Source of the DNA: JAYFRL01 sp034925905
GTDB lineage: Bacteria > Bacillota > Clostridia > Lachnospirales > Anaerotignaceae
NCBI GenBank assembly: GCA_034925905.1
Contig: JAYFRL010000018.1
Coordinates: 1-64,000, forward strand
Reading direction: 5' to 3'
Length of the DNA: 64,000 nt
In this document: positions 26,081 to 35,216 of the stretch, piece by piece
Layout of the letters: each line of letters starts with the position of its first letter
Numbering within the stretch: the stretch's first letter is position 1
The notes under the pieces: generated by a model
What the model saw: the letters and a program-made list of their open reading frames with translations, nothing else
The model's database searches: none
What the model was told of the DNA's origin: nothing
Translations under genes and position numbers: made by a program

Positions 26081-27490
26081 TTAGATTTTAAGCAAAAAGC
26101 CCATAAGCTCCGCCCGGCTTTGAACATTATATTTTGAATAAATATTTTTTATATGTGTTCTTACTGTGTTTTCGCTAACATACAATTCCCCGGCAATCAT
26201 TTTATAAGTCTTCCCTTGAAGTAATAATCCCACTATTTCGCTTTCACGGTCGGTAAGCTGACCTAAGGTTATGAAATCATGCATAATTTTGTCTTGATCT
26301 TTAGAAGGCATTTCGGAAAGCATGGTTAAATATGCATGGTCCTTCAACAATACGGTCAGTCTTTTATGAAGCGGTGGGAGGATAGCAAGAGTTATACAGA
26401 CTACCCCTAGGGCTAGCATAGTGGAGTTTAAGTTTGGCAGATTTGAGGAAGCAATCACATTTCCTATTAACCCCCCGAGCAAAACCCCAAAAACATTGGC
26501 TGAGAGACCTATTCCAAGTATTTTTGCGGCGTTATTGTTAAAATCCATCATTTCCCCAAGAATGCTCCACCAAAACAAATCATAAACCCCGCAGGCGCCA
26601 AGCATAAGTGTGTTTACAATAAAATAGCTTAAAACAGAAAGATCCAGCACCATGAAGAAAATGAATGAAAAGCCAATCATTGCAATAGCTATGTAAAGAA
26701 TGTAAGAGCGGTTTATTCTGCGTGGAAGATTCCTCATAATAAAAAGGGCGACAATATAAGGGATTGCCCAATACCAGCTTGTGAGCCATTCCAGATGTGA
26801 AAAGGCCGGCCCCTGAACCTGATACATCAAGCCGGAATTTATAGTAATCACTACTATAAATAAACATAAAAGAGCAAAAGGTTTTGCAATGCTCACACTG
26901 TTTTTTTGTTTGCTATACGAAGACGAACTTTTTGGATATGAAGGTAATTTTAAAGAAAACAAAAAGGATACCGCAAGAATAACTATTGAAATTTTTAAAG
27001 CAAGCTGGGGCGAAATATGAATTGCTACCATGTTAAGAAAAATCATAAGTATATTGGAATATATAAGCCCATCTGCGGCTGTTTTTATGCGTTCGTTTTT
27101 TGGAGTTCCGCTTCTGAAATAAAAACCCCATGCCGAAACGCAGCAGCCTGTTAAGAAAGAGCCTAAAATCAGGATTGGCAACCAAAATTGGTTTGGAGGA
27201 AACAAAAATAAAACAGAAATTATAATACAGATAAAAGTTGAAAAAAGGATAAGCCTTTTTGCAGCCCTCATGTTTCTTATAAAGAATCCGCCCAGAAAGA
27301 GGCCCAAAAAAGTTCCCAATATGTCGCTAAATATCATCGGGTGCGGGGTTATATTATAATAATCTGTGAGCGCATAAAGAATTTGACCTTCAAACGGGAA
27401 TGAAAGAACCCAAGAAAAAAGAAGTGAAAAAACAATAACGGATAAAATTCTCTCGTTCAAGTTGAAAAGCTTTTTATGCACAAAATTCAT
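26081..27490 (-). CDS. Membrane-bound LuxR-family regulator (12-helix MFS-like domain)
   Basis: 469 residues. About twelve membrane helices fill residues 15-390, and a LuxR helix-turn-helix closes the protein: LTDRESEIVGLLLQGKTYKM, then VSENTVRTHIKNIYSKY. The membrane half has a major-facilitator look and probably acts as a sensor in place of a receiver domain. Such proteins are frequent in anaerobic gut Firmicutes and Actinobacteria. No target gene adjoins it. GGAGGAAA site before the ATG. Confidence 0.85.
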   Translation of the reverse strand: MNFVHKKLFNLNERILSVIVFSLLFSWVLSFPFEGQILYALTDYYNITPHPMIFSDILGTFLGLFLGGFFIRNMRAAKRLILFSTFICIIISVLFLFPPNQFWLPILILGSFLTGCCVSAWGFYFRSGTPKNERIKTAADGLIYSNILMIFLNMVAIHISPQLALKISIVILAVSFLFSLKLPSYPKSSSSYSKQKNSVSIAKPFALLCLFIVVITINSGLMYQVQGPAFSHLEWLTSWYWAIPYIVALFIMRNLPRRINRSYILYIAIAMIGFSFIFFMVLDLSVLSYFIVNTLMLGACGVYDLFWWSILGEMMDFNNNAAKILGIGLSANVFGVLLGGLIGNVIASSNLPNLNSTMLALGVVCITLAILPPLHKRLTVLLKDHAYLTMLSEMPSKDQDKIMHDFITLGQLTDRESEIVGLLLQGKTYKMIAGELYVSENTVRTHIKNIYSKYNVQSRAELMGFLLKI

Positions 27491-27968
27491 GGAGAATTTC
27501 CTCCTTATTTTAGTTTTAATAGCAGGCTATGTGTCGGGGGCAGTAAAATACTAAAAATCAAGAGCCTCGTGGTTTAAAATTACTAAATGACCACCCTGTT
27601 TTTAGAGCTTTTAATATAGGTATATCTTAGAAATTCAGCCGGTATTATCAAAGATTATATTTTATTACAATTAATTATATGCGTTTAACCGGTTAGATGC
27701 AATAAAAACAAAATTGAACTAGGAAGGCGTTAGAAAAAATTTCAATTAACAGTAGAAAATGATACTGGAATGATTAAAGATATACAAATATTATATCCAT
27801 TTATTGCCTAGAGTATAAACATGTTAAGCCTTGATATAATTAGATGAAAAGCTAATAAAGCGGTCAGGGATTTTTTATGGTAAAACAGCTTATACCCAAA
27901 CAAAAGGTTTAATTTAAGGATAAAAGCTTGTGAGGTTTTGTTTTTTTTTGGGAACCTTCTTGTAAATA
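27491..27968. other. Intergenic region without visible gene
   Basis: About 480 AT-rich bases between the LuxR gene and the coaX promoter. No frame with a ribosome site, no tRNA, no repeat and no riboswitch signature that I recognise. It should hold the LuxR promoter. Confidence 0.4.
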
Positions 27969-27998
27969 TTGACGTATGCTTAGGTTTAAATGTATAAT
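27969..27998 (+). promoter_or_regulatory. Promoter of coaX
   Basis: TTGACG (27969-27974) and TATAAT (27993-27998), spaced 18 bases. The leader before coaX is about 40 bases, with no sign of a regulatory RNA. Confidence 0.7.
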
Positions 27999-28043
27999 AA
28001 TGTGGATTTAGTAGATAACCGATAATTTAAAGAGGGTAATTTT

Positions 28044-28820
28044 ATGATCCTTGCTGTTGATATCGGCAATTCCAATATTGTTTTGGGTTGTTTAAATGAA
28101 AAACAGATTTTCTTTGTATCGCGTATTTCAACTGACCATAAGAAAGCATCAGACCAATATGCGGTGGAAATTGGAAGCATATTGTCCCTGTATAATACTA
28201 ATATCAGGGATATTACAGGCGCAATAATATCGTCGGTTGTTCCTCCGCTTTCCAATGCAATTTCTGCAGCTGTGCAGCTTCTTATTGGCATTGTTCCTTT
28301 ACAGGTTGGACCTGACATCAAAACAGGGCTTAATATTTTAATTGATAATCCCAAACAGACAGGAAGTGACCTTGTGGTTGCTGCGGTTGCGGCAATTTCT
28401 GAGTATAAAAAACCTATTATTATCATTGATATGGGAACGGCTACAACTATCTCCGTGATCGATAGCAACGCCGATTTTTTAGGAGGGGCCATAATTCCCG
28501 GATTGCAGATTTCATTGGAAGCTCTTAAAGGCAGGACTGCACAGCTCCCTGGAATAAGCTTGGAAGCGCCGAAGCAGGTTATAGGTAAAAACACCATTGA
28601 TTGTATGCAATCCGGCATTGTTTTTGGAACCTGTGCGATGATTGACGGTATGATTGATCGTATAGCTAATGAAATCGGCGAAAATCCAACTGTTGTAGCA
28701 ACAGGCGGGCTTGCTCCGGTTATTATCGGATATTGCAGCCACGCTATTTATTATGACGCTAATCTTATGCTAAAAGGGCTTTATATCATTTATAAAATGA
28801 ACAATAATTCATTTGAATAA
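28044..28820 (+). CDS. coaX: Type III pantothenate kinase
   Basis: 258 residues. It phosphorylates pantothenate, the first step of CoA synthesis, and belongs to the ASKHA fold. The ATP-binding N-terminus MILAVDIGNSNIVLG, the VGPDIKTGL block, GSDLVVAAVAA and the IDMGTATTISVID phosphate loop match CoaX. It is followed 70 bases on by an ECF S-component gene, likely for pantothenate. Confidence 0.95.
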   Translation: MILAVDIGNSNIVLGCLNEKQIFFVSRISTDHKKASDQYAVEIGSILSLYNTNIRDITGAIISSVVPPLSNAISAAVQLLIGIVPLQVGPDIKTGLNILIDNPKQTGSDLVVAAVAAISEYKKPIIIIDMGTATTISVIDSNADFLGGAIIPGLQISLEALKGRTAQLPGISLEAPKQVIGKNTIDCMQSGIVFGTCAMIDGMIDRIANEIGENPTVVATGGLAPVIIGYCSHAIYYDANLMLKGLYIIYKMNNNSFE

Positions 28821-28890
28821 AACCGGGAAGTACCGGTTTTAAATAAAGCGCTTCATCCGGTTTTCGGAGAGGCAGCAGGAGGTATGATAA

Positions 28891-29505
28891 ATGAATAGCT
28901 TTACAAAAACAGGAGCCGCCGTTCAAAAGATGGTAAGGCTTGCTCTTCTCACGGCCATAATTATTATTATGAGCTTTACTCCACTTGGTTACCTGAAAAC
29001 CCCAGGCCTTGAAATCACGCTGATCACAATTCCTGTGGCAGTCGGAGCAATTTTAATGGGACCTGCTTCGGGGGCTTTTTTGGGCGCTATATTCGGACTT
29101 ACAAGCTTTATACAATGCTTTGGCCTTAGCCCTTTTGGGGCAACTCTTCTTGCCATCAATCCCTTTTCAACATTTGCGGTGTGCTTTGTTCCACGTGTTC
29201 TTATGGGATTTCTGACAGGCGTTTGCTTTAAATTTTTTTCCCGTGTTTTTTCATCTAATATCGCTGCTTGTGCTGCGGCAAGCCTTTGCGGGGCGCTGTT
29301 TAACACGATATTCTTTATGAGCTTTCTTATTGCTCTGTTTGGTAAAAGCGATTTTATCATGGGCTTGCAAGGAGGAGCAAACTTATTTGCGTTTGTTATC
29401 GCCTTTGTAGGTTTAAACGGTGCGGTGGAGGCGTTGGTATGCTTTATAGTTGGAGCAGCCATAAGCCGGGCTCTTTGGCAGGTTTTCAAACAAGCTAAAG
29501 CCTGA
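28891..29505 (+). CDS. ECF transporter S-component, probably for pantothenate
   Basis: 204 residues, six membrane helices. The start MVRLALLTAIIIIMSFTPLG and PVAVGAILMGPASGAFLGAI show the ECF S-component fold with the A-x3-A face that meets the EcfT subunit. No EcfAAT genes are near, so it would use a shared energising module. Position after coaX points to pantothenate (PanT-like); that substrate is inference from context. Confidence 0.8.
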   Translation: MNSFTKTGAAVQKMVRLALLTAIIIIMSFTPLGYLKTPGLEITLITIPVAVGAILMGPASGAFLGAIFGLTSFIQCFGLSPFGATLLAINPFSTFAVCFVPRVLMGFLTGVCFKFFSRVFSSNIAACAAASLCGALFNTIFFMSFLIALFGKSDFIMGLQGGANLFAFVIAFVGLNGAVEALVCFIVGAAISRALWQVFKQAKA

Positions 29506-29526
29506 TACTAACATGAACATATGAAA

Positions 29527-29595
29527 ATGGGTTTTGCGTTTGCAATAAAGGTATGGCAGAAATAGCCATAAGCAGATGCAAAGCCCGTTTTTTAA
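29527..29595 (+). terminator. Terminator after the ECF S-component gene
   Basis: A long imperfect stem: GGGTTTTGCGTTTGC (29529-29543) with GCAGATGCAAAGCCC (29572-29586), an inner TATGGC/GCCATA arm, then a T-run. Confidence 0.75.
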
Positions 29596-29955
29596 CGTAA
29601 ACCAAGACAACAAGGCATTAATGTTACGTTTATAAGGTTTTAGTTTTATCTAAAATAATATATATTCTTTAATTCAATCAATTTATATGCTGGTTTGTGC
29701 AATGACTACTATAAGGTTGGCGCTTATCTGATTTCACAATGCTTTTTCGGAGTTTCAGCTATTATTCTACGAGGCAGTCTTTTTTAGATTTTACCAAAAT
29801 AAAAATCCTTTTTGTTTTTTCTTTGATTTGTTGTTATGCTGTGTTTAATTTCGTCAATGTATTTATAACTTTTTGAGGATAGATAAAAAATTATAATACG
29901 TGAATTTATATTTGGGAAAACATTTCTGGTGTATTCAAATTGGACTTATATTATG
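29596..29955. other. Intergenic region without visible gene
   Basis: About 360 AT-rich bases. No gene, tRNA or known RNA motif seen. A TATAAT near 29891 could be a -10 for the next gene, but its -35 is poor. Confidence 0.35.
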
Positions 29956-29970
29956 CGGGAGGGATAAACT

Positions 29971-30414
29971 TTGGAGGATATTGCTGTTTTGGTTGATGGA
30001 TTATTAAGTAAGGATAATAATGCTGCTTACGCATGTTTGCAACAGCTGCAAAAGGAATGTGAAATTTCGGATGCGGTTTATCCATATTTTGATTTATTTG
30101 CGGAAATGCTTTTTAGCGGAAATTCTTATGTCCGCACTCGAGGTATGCTTTTAATTGCCGCAAACGCCAAATGGGATACTGACTATAAAATTGACGAAAT
30201 TATTGATGAATACCTAAAGCATATTGAAGATGAAAAGCCTATTACATCCAGACAGTGCATAAAAGCTTTGCCAGAGATTGCAAAGTGTAAACCGGAATTG
30301 GCATCAGATATCCTAAGGGCGCTAAAAAATGCAAATACGGGGAAATATAAAAGCAGCATGCAACCTTTGATACAAAAGGATATTGCCGATGCGCTCATGC
30401 TTATTAATGAATAG
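29971..30414 (+). CDS. HEAT-repeat-like protein, unknown
   Basis: 147 residues, all alpha, built of paired helices in a HEAT-like layout: LVDGLLSKDNNAAYACLQQL, VRTRGMLLIAANA, TSRQCIKALPEIAKCKPELA. Starts with TTG; GGGAGGG lies 8 bases upstream. Such small proteins are usually adaptors. Stands alone, about 200 bases before the iron-controlled operon. Confidence 0.65.
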   Translation: MEDIAVLVDGLLSKDNNAAYACLQQLQKECEISDAVYPYFDLFAEMLFSGNSYVRTRGMLLIAANAKWDTDYKIDEIIDEYLKHIEDEKPITSRQCIKALPEIAKCKPELASDILRALKNANTGKYKSSMQPLIQKDIADALMLINE

Positions 30415-30617
30415 GGCGGAGGTGCTTTTTGTGTCAGGAAGGATTTTTATATGTTTTGCGGCTATTTTCGTGCGTTAGTAACACATAAACTATACTCTTT
30501 ATAGTTAAAGGTTTATTTTGGTATAAACACTTACAAGATATGAGCTGAAGCTACGGTTATATTAAAAAAGTTAGTTGAAACGATTTTAGGATAGAGTTAA
30601 GAAAACACAATTAAATA
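30415..30617. other. Intergenic region
   Basis: About 200 bases between the HEAT-like gene and the DUF2325 promoter. No terminator or gene seen. Confidence 0.35.
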
Positions 30618-30704
30618 TTGACAAACTTTATTCACCATGCTAAGATGTATGTGGTTAGTTGAAACTAACCACATAATTTGCCCGATAGTTAGTTGAAACT
30701 AACC
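30618..30704 (+). promoter_or_regulatory. Promoter with two DtxR-type iron boxes
   Basis: TTGACA (30618-30623) and TAAGAT (30641-30646), spaced 17. GGTTAGTTGAAACTAACC (30653-30670; extended to 30651-30672) covers the start region. A second box, AGTTAGTTGAAACTAACC (30687-30704), follows with centres 34 bases apart. The placement downstream of the -10 fits repression. The boxes match those before the ABC pair. Confidence 0.82.
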
Positions 30705-30732
30705 ACGTATCGACCAAAGAAGGAGGGTATTA

Positions 30733-31041
30733 ATGAGCGTAATTATTATTGGCGGCAATGAACGCATGGAAAGATTATATCAGGAAACTTGTTTTGAGCA
30801 TGGCTATAAACGTGCAAAGGTTTTTACAAAGGCAAGCGGAGAAATAAAGAAAAAACTCGGAAGTGCCGATTTGTATATACTTTTTACAAACACAGTATCA
30901 CATAAAATGGTTATTTCCGCCTTAGACGAGGCGAAAAAATGTAATGCCTGCATAGAGCGTTGCCATAGCAGCAGCTTATGTGCGCTTAGAGCGATTCTTA
31001 AAAATCATTGTTCGGAGGGTTGCTGTGCAAAACAAATTTGA
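30733..31041 (+). CDS. DUF2325 protein
   Basis: 102 residues. MSVIIIGGNERMERLY and the SHKMVISALDEAKKCNACIE region match DUF2325, a Rossmann-like family often found in iron-stress operons of Clostridia. Cysteines cluster near the C-terminus (CHSSSLC, CSEGCC), which suggests metal binding. First gene behind the iron boxes. AAGGAGGG before the ATG. Confidence 0.8.
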   Translation: MSVIIIGGNERMERLYQETCFEHGYKRAKVFTKASGEIKKKLGSADLYILFTNTVSHKMVISALDEAKKCNACIERCHSSSLCALRAILKNHCSEGCCAKQI

Positions 31042-31588
31042 AAGTTGTCTGATAGAGCAATGTGCGCCCACTTTGGCAGGTATTAAGGTGGGCAGCCTTT
31101 TCCGCTATGAAGCCGAAAACGGTGAAAACGTCTATGAAATTATATATTTATTGGATATGAAGCTTAAAGAAAAAGGCGTAAGGGTTTGTATTCTTAAGGA
31201 AGAACCAAGAAGCGGGCTAATATATGTTTTTAGACCGGCTATGCTTTCAAAATTGCTTTCGGACAAAGATATAAACGACTTTTTGTATAACAGCGGGTTT
31301 GCCGGGGGGGATAGTTTGGATATGTATATCAACCGGCTTAAACAACGGTTTTTAAGTGCCTCACCGTTTCCCCATGAGATAGGGATATTTTTAGGATATC
31401 CATTGCATGACGTGAAGGGTTTTATTGAAAACAAAGGGGAAAATTTTAGTTTATGCGGCGCGTGGAAGGTTTATGATAAGAAGCCTATGGCTGAAAAGCT
31501 GTTTAAGCAATACAAGAAATGCATGAATATCTATAAGGCTTTGTTTAAAAAAGGTGCAGATGTGCTTGAGCTCACTGTGATGTCTTGA
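31025..31588 (+). CDS. DUF3793 protein
   Basis: About 187 residues from the GTG at 31025, which has GGAGGG just upstream and overlaps the end of the DUF2325 gene; the longer frame from 30980 lacks a site. FESCLIEQCAPTLAGIKVGS and FPHEIGIFLGYPLHDVKGFI are typical of DUF3793. The family is of unknown function and repeatedly occurs beside DUF2325 and flavodoxin. Confidence 0.8.
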   Translation: MQNKFESCLIEQCAPTLAGIKVGSLFRYEAENGENVYEIIYLLDMKLKEKGVRVCILKEEPRSGLIYVFRPAMLSKLLSDKDINDFLYNSGFAGGDSLDMYINRLKQRFLSASPFPHEIGIFLGYPLHDVKGFIENKGENFSLCGAWKVYDKKPMAEKLFKQYKKCMNIYKALFKKGADVLELTVMS

Positions 31589-31633
31589 TAATGAAACAAA
31601 CTATTGTAATTAAGAAAAGAAAGGAATGTTATT

Positions 31634-32062
31634 ATGAAAAAAATTGCAATCGTATATTGGAGTGGAACCGGAAATACAGAGGCTATGGCTAAGGAAATTG
31701 CAAATGGTGTTAAAGATGTCGGAGGGGAAGTATCCATATTTACATCATATGAATTTTTAGCTGATATGGTATCAAATTATGATAAAATTGCCTTCGGATG
31801 CCCGTCTATGGGCGCTGAACAGCTGGAGGAATCGGAGTTTGAACCGATGTTTGTTTCTTTGGAAAGGAGACTTTCAGGCAAAGAGATTGCCCTTTTTGGT
31901 TCTTACGGCTGGGGTGATGGCCAATGGATGCGAGACTGGCAGGATCGCTGCGACGGTGTTGGAGCAAAAGTGTTTGGCGGAGAAGGTCTTATAATAAACG
32001 AAGCCCCGGATGAAGAGGGACTTAAAAAATGCAGGGAACTTGGTAAAACATTTGCCGCCTAG
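31634..32062 (+). CDS. Flavodoxin
   Basis: 142 residues, short-chain flavodoxin. The FMN phosphate loop is WSGTGNTEAMA; the loops around PSMGAEQLEE and GSYGWGDGQWMRDW flank the flavin. Flavodoxin replaces ferredoxin as electron carrier when iron is short, which fits the two iron boxes at the head of this operon. Confidence 0.93.
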   Translation: MKKIAIVYWSGTGNTEAMAKEIANGVKDVGGEVSIFTSYEFLADMVSNYDKIAFGCPSMGAEQLEESEFEPMFVSLERRLSGKEIALFGSYGWGDGQWMRDWQDRCDGVGAKVFGGEGLIINEAPDEEGLKKCRELGKTFAA

Positions 32063-32087
32063 GGAATTATATAAAATGAATAAATCA

Positions 32088-32122
32088 AAGCCGGCGCAAA
32101 AACGCCGGCTTATCTGTTTTTA
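32088..32122 (+). terminator. Terminator after flavodoxin
   Basis: AGCCGGCG pairs with CGCCGGCT across CAAAAA, then a T-rich tail. Confidence 0.85.
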
Positions 32123-32765
32123 TAAATGCAGGTAAAGCTTTTATTTTCGGAAGGATTTTATATTGATTACATATGTTATGAAGTTTATAAAATGTTTTTG
32201 TTGTAGATATGTTATTGTGTGATATAATGATGGCATTGAATTAGACCAGAAGACTTTGTGGTATAGATAATATACGGATTTTTGCGTATATTAAGCTGCT
32301 TACACCTTTTTCAATTTGCACAGTTTAAAGCTTGGAGTCGAAGGCGACAACCGAAGCAACAATAATTAAAAAAATCAATCATTAAGCTGAAAGACTGTAA
32401 TATTACTAAATAAGCAAATGTTTTTAAAAAGAAATTGGGTTAACCTTTTAATGCCTGATGTTTATATAGGAGCTACTTTAAGGGTTTTATCCATACCCGA
32501 GGAAGTTTCATGAATGAAGGTGTGTATATTTTTTCCTTGTTTTGGGGATTTTTTGTGTATAATAGTATTTCTGCTGAGGAAGATTTTTGATAATGTGCTT
32601 AACCTGTTTGCTGAGAAGCTTTTTGACCTGCGAAAGAGGGAAGGATAAAAACGGGGAGAAAAGCATATTTAATCTTTATAAAAAAATTATATGGCAGCGT
32701 CAATCAAAACACTATCATGATATCTTTTTTGTTATTGTTACAAACAGAGAGGTAGGTGAAGTGTC
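32123..32765 (+). other. Long leader/intergenic region before the potassium-uptake genes
   Basis: About 640 bases without a convincing gene. TTGTAG/TATAAT at 32201-32228 (spacing 16) and a weaker TATAAT at 32558-32563 are possible promoters. The first would give a leader of over 500 bases. Stems visible include AATATACG/CGTATATT (~32269-32292) and GTCG/CGAC in the GGAGTCGAAGGCGAC segment, enclosed by an ACAGTTTAAAGCTT/AAGCTGAAAGACTGT arm (~32320-32398). It does not match the c-di-AMP (ydaO) motif as I know it. A 64-codon frame at 32587-32781 overlaps the next gene and looks spurious. Confidence 0.4.
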
Positions 32766-33212
32766 ATGGCAGCGCTTTTAATTGTTTCTATGCTGTGTGT
32801 AGCGATTTTTGGCTATGCTATCATGTGCCGTATAGACCGCTTTGTTGATAGGGGTGGCATCATTGACAGCCTTCAGGGACGGGTTAATCAGGGTGCGCTG
32901 GTTTATGGAGCGCCGGATGTCGCAGATAAGCTTCAAAAGTTTGGAATAAAATGCAGAGCTTTATCAGAACCGTCTTTTCCGGAAGACGGATTTTATTCCG
33001 CCATTTTTGCTCTGTCGGCAAACGATGACAAAAACATGGTGATCTGTAATGCGGCAAAGCGTGCAGATCCTGGAATTTATATTATTGCGCGATGCAATGA
33101 GCCTAGTTTTTACGAAATTTTTAAGTCGGTGGGAGTAAAACGGATTCTTAGCGCAAATGAGCCGATTGATTCTTTGCTGGCAGAACTTGGGGGCGACGGA
33201 AGATGGACATAA
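32766..33212 (+). CDS. Membrane-anchored TrkA_N-like protein
   Basis: 148 residues. One N-terminal membrane helix (~1-20) is followed by a Rossmann-like half: GALVYGAPDVADKLQKFGIK, YSAIFALSANDDKNMVICN, IYIIARCNEPSFYEIFKSVG. The pattern is that of a TrkA N-terminal domain, but the GxGxxG loop is degenerate (YGAPDV), so it may not bind NAD. It overlaps ktrB by 10 bases. Probably an extra regulatory or assembly subunit of the transporter. Confidence 0.6.
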   Translation: MAALLIVSMLCVAIFGYAIMCRIDRFVDRGGIIDSLQGRVNQGALVYGAPDVADKLQKFGIKCRALSEPSFPEDGFYSAIFALSANDDKNMVICNAAKRADPGIYIIARCNEPSFYEIFKSVGVKRILSANEPIDSLLAELGGDGRWT

Positions 33213-34534
33213 AACAGTGGAGTGCAGTGCGAATCCTTGCGGTGGGATTTGCTTTTATAATATTTGTGGGCGGGGTTTTTCTCAGCCTGCCGATTGCTAG
33301 CCGTAGCGGAGCGGGGATATCTTTTTTAAACGCATTATTTACCTCGGCATCTGCCACCTGCGTGACGGGTCTTGTTGTGTATGATACATGGACACAGTTT
33401 ACCTGGTTTGGTCAGGCTATTATTTTGCTGCTAATTCAAATTGGAGGGCTTGGATTTATGACTGTTGCCATCCTTTTTTCATTGGCAGTCGGAAGGCGGA
33501 TTGGATTGCTCGAGCGTTCTCTGCTGGCGGAAGCCGTCAGCTCTATGCAGCTTGGCGGAGTTGTTCGTCTTGTGCGAAGAACCCTGATTGGAACGGCTGT
33601 TTTTGAAGGTTTGGGCGCAGCTGCTCTGGCAATAAGGTTTATTCCCTTATTCGGAGTAGGACGGGGAATTTGGTTTTCTGTTTTTCATTCGGTATCTGCT
33701 TTTTGCAATGCCGGATTTGATCTTATGGGAGCTTTAAAGGAGTATTCATCCTTGACATACTTTGCTGGTGATTTTTTGGTGGTTGTTACGGTTGCTATGC
33801 TTATAATTATAGGAGGGATTGGCTTTGTGGTTTGGAACGACCTTGTAGAAAGTCGGTTTCACCCATACAGGCTTAAATTGCATACCCGTACTGTACTGGT
33901 TTCAACATTAATATTGATTTTTTCCGGCACCCTTTTGTTTCTGCTCGTTGAAAAGAATGGGGTACTGGCTCAAATGGATGCCGGCAAGCAATTTATGTCC
34001 GCATTTTTTCAATCGGTTACACCGAGAACGGCTGGCTTCAACACTGTGGATATAGCCTCTCTTTCAGACGGAGGAAAGCTTATCACGATGATTTTGATGT
34101 TCATTGGAGCCGCACCCGGCGGTACAGGCGGAGGAATCAAAGTCACCACGCTTGTAGTTATGGTTGCGGCGGTGATTGCATCCTTACGCAACCGGGAGGA
34201 TGTTTCTATCTGGCATTTTCGGCTGGACAATGAAACGCTGCGGCGCTCATTCTGTGGTGTTACAATTTATTTGATGGTTACAGTTGTGGGTGTTTTTATA
34301 CTCTGCACACAGGGTCAGGCATTTGCAAATTCTATGTTTGAGTGTCTGTCTGCCATCGGAACAGTAGGGCTTTCGACCGGAATCACATCGAATTTGTCCC
34401 CACTGTCGAGGGTTGCTATTATTGCACTGATGTATACAGGGCGTGTTGGAAGCTTAACGGTTTTTTTGGCTGTTTCCAGAGCAGACAAGAGTGGAAAATT
34501 ACGGAATCCTGTTGGCAAAATCATTGTCGGTTAG
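33203..34534 (+). CDS. ktrB: Potassium uptake pore subunit, KtrB/TrkH type
   Basis: 443 residues, about 8-10 membrane segments. The four selectivity-filter repeats are seen: ATCVTGLVVYD, FCNAGFDL, TPRTAGFNTVD and AIGTVGLSTGI. The length and repeats fit KtrB rather than the longer TrkH of enterobacteria. KtrB imports K+ with Na+ or H+. Its regulatory subunit is encoded 19 bases downstream. Confidence 0.9.
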   Translation: MDIKQWSAVRILAVGFAFIIFVGGVFLSLPIASRSGAGISFLNALFTSASATCVTGLVVYDTWTQFTWFGQAIILLLIQIGGLGFMTVAILFSLAVGRRIGLLERSLLAEAVSSMQLGGVVRLVRRTLIGTAVFEGLGAAALAIRFIPLFGVGRGIWFSVFHSVSAFCNAGFDLMGALKEYSSLTYFAGDFLVVVTVAMLIIIGGIGFVVWNDLVESRFHPYRLKLHTRTVLVSTLILIFSGTLLFLLVEKNGVLAQMDAGKQFMSAFFQSVTPRTAGFNTVDIASLSDGGKLITMILMFIGAAPGGTGGGIKVTTLVVMVAAVIASLRNREDVSIWHFRLDNETLRRSFCGVTIYLMVTVVGVFILCTQGQAFANSMFECLSAIGTVGLSTGITSNLSPLSRVAIIALMYTGRVGSLTVFLAVSRADKSGKLRNPVGKIIVG

Positions 34535-34553
34535 GTGAAAGGATGGGTTAAAA

Positions 34554-35204
34554 ATGAGATCGATGCTTATAATAGGAGCAGGGCGCTTCGGTACTAATTT
34601 GGCTGTGAAGCTTAAAGAATTGGGAAACGAGGTAATGCTTGTAGATGTAAATGAAGAGGCAATACACAAGATGACACCATTTGTTACACGGGTGCAGGTG
34701 GGGGATTGCATGGATAGGGATGTGCTTTCTGAATTAGGAGTACGCAACTTTGATGTGTGTTTTGTCTGCATAAGTGACAATTTCCAGTCATCAATGGAAA
34801 TCACATCATTGCTGAAGGAGCAGGGTGCGCCTTATGTAGTTGCAAAGTCGGATCGGGAAATCCATGCGGAATTGCTGAAAAAAATCGGCGCGGACGATGT
34901 TGTCTATCCCGAGCGGGATATGGCACATCGTACAGCAGTACGTTATTCGGCTCGAGGAGCTTTTGACTATATTGAATTATCTCCTGAATATGCTATTATG
35001 GAAATAGTACCGCCTGAAGATTGGGTTGGGCGTAACGTCCGGGAGTTGGATGTTCGCACGAAACATCGGATAAATGTTATTGGCGTACGTGTTGAGAAGC
35101 ATATTCTTCCGTTAATCAACGCTGAACATGTTTTTAACGCACAAGAGCATATCATTGTGGCGGGAGAACAAAAGGACATTCTAAAAATAATGAACAAAAA
35201 ATAA
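34554..35204 (+). CDS. ktrA: Potassium uptake gating subunit, KtrA/TrkA type
   Basis: 216 residues: an RCK_N domain with the NAD/ATP loop IIGAGRFGTNLAVKL and the acidic end of beta2 (MLVDVN), then an RCK_C domain from ~135 (YAIMEIVPPEDWVGRNVRELD, HIIVAGEQ). Single RCK unit, as in KtrA. RCK_C of KtrA often binds c-di-AMP, but I cannot judge that here. Confidence 0.9.
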   Translation: MRSMLIIGAGRFGTNLAVKLKELGNEVMLVDVNEEAIHKMTPFVTRVQVGDCMDRDVLSELGVRNFDVCFVCISDNFQSSMEITSLLKEQGAPYVVAKSDREIHAELLKKIGADDVVYPERDMAHRTAVRYSARGAFDYIELSPEYAIMEIVPPEDWVGRNVRELDVRTKHRINVIGVRVEKHILPLINAEHVFNAQEHIIVAGEQKDILKIMNKK

Positions 35205-35216
35205 ACGGTCCGGGAG

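Noticed and set aside
32201..32765. c-di-AMP (ydaO) riboswitch before the potassium genes
   Set aside because: Expected by function, but the conserved ydaO blocks are not seen. Kept only as an unclassified leader.
32587..32781. 64-codon frame upstream of the KtrAB genes
   Set aside because: Overlaps the next gene out of frame, has a Cys/Lys mix without domain pattern and a weak start.
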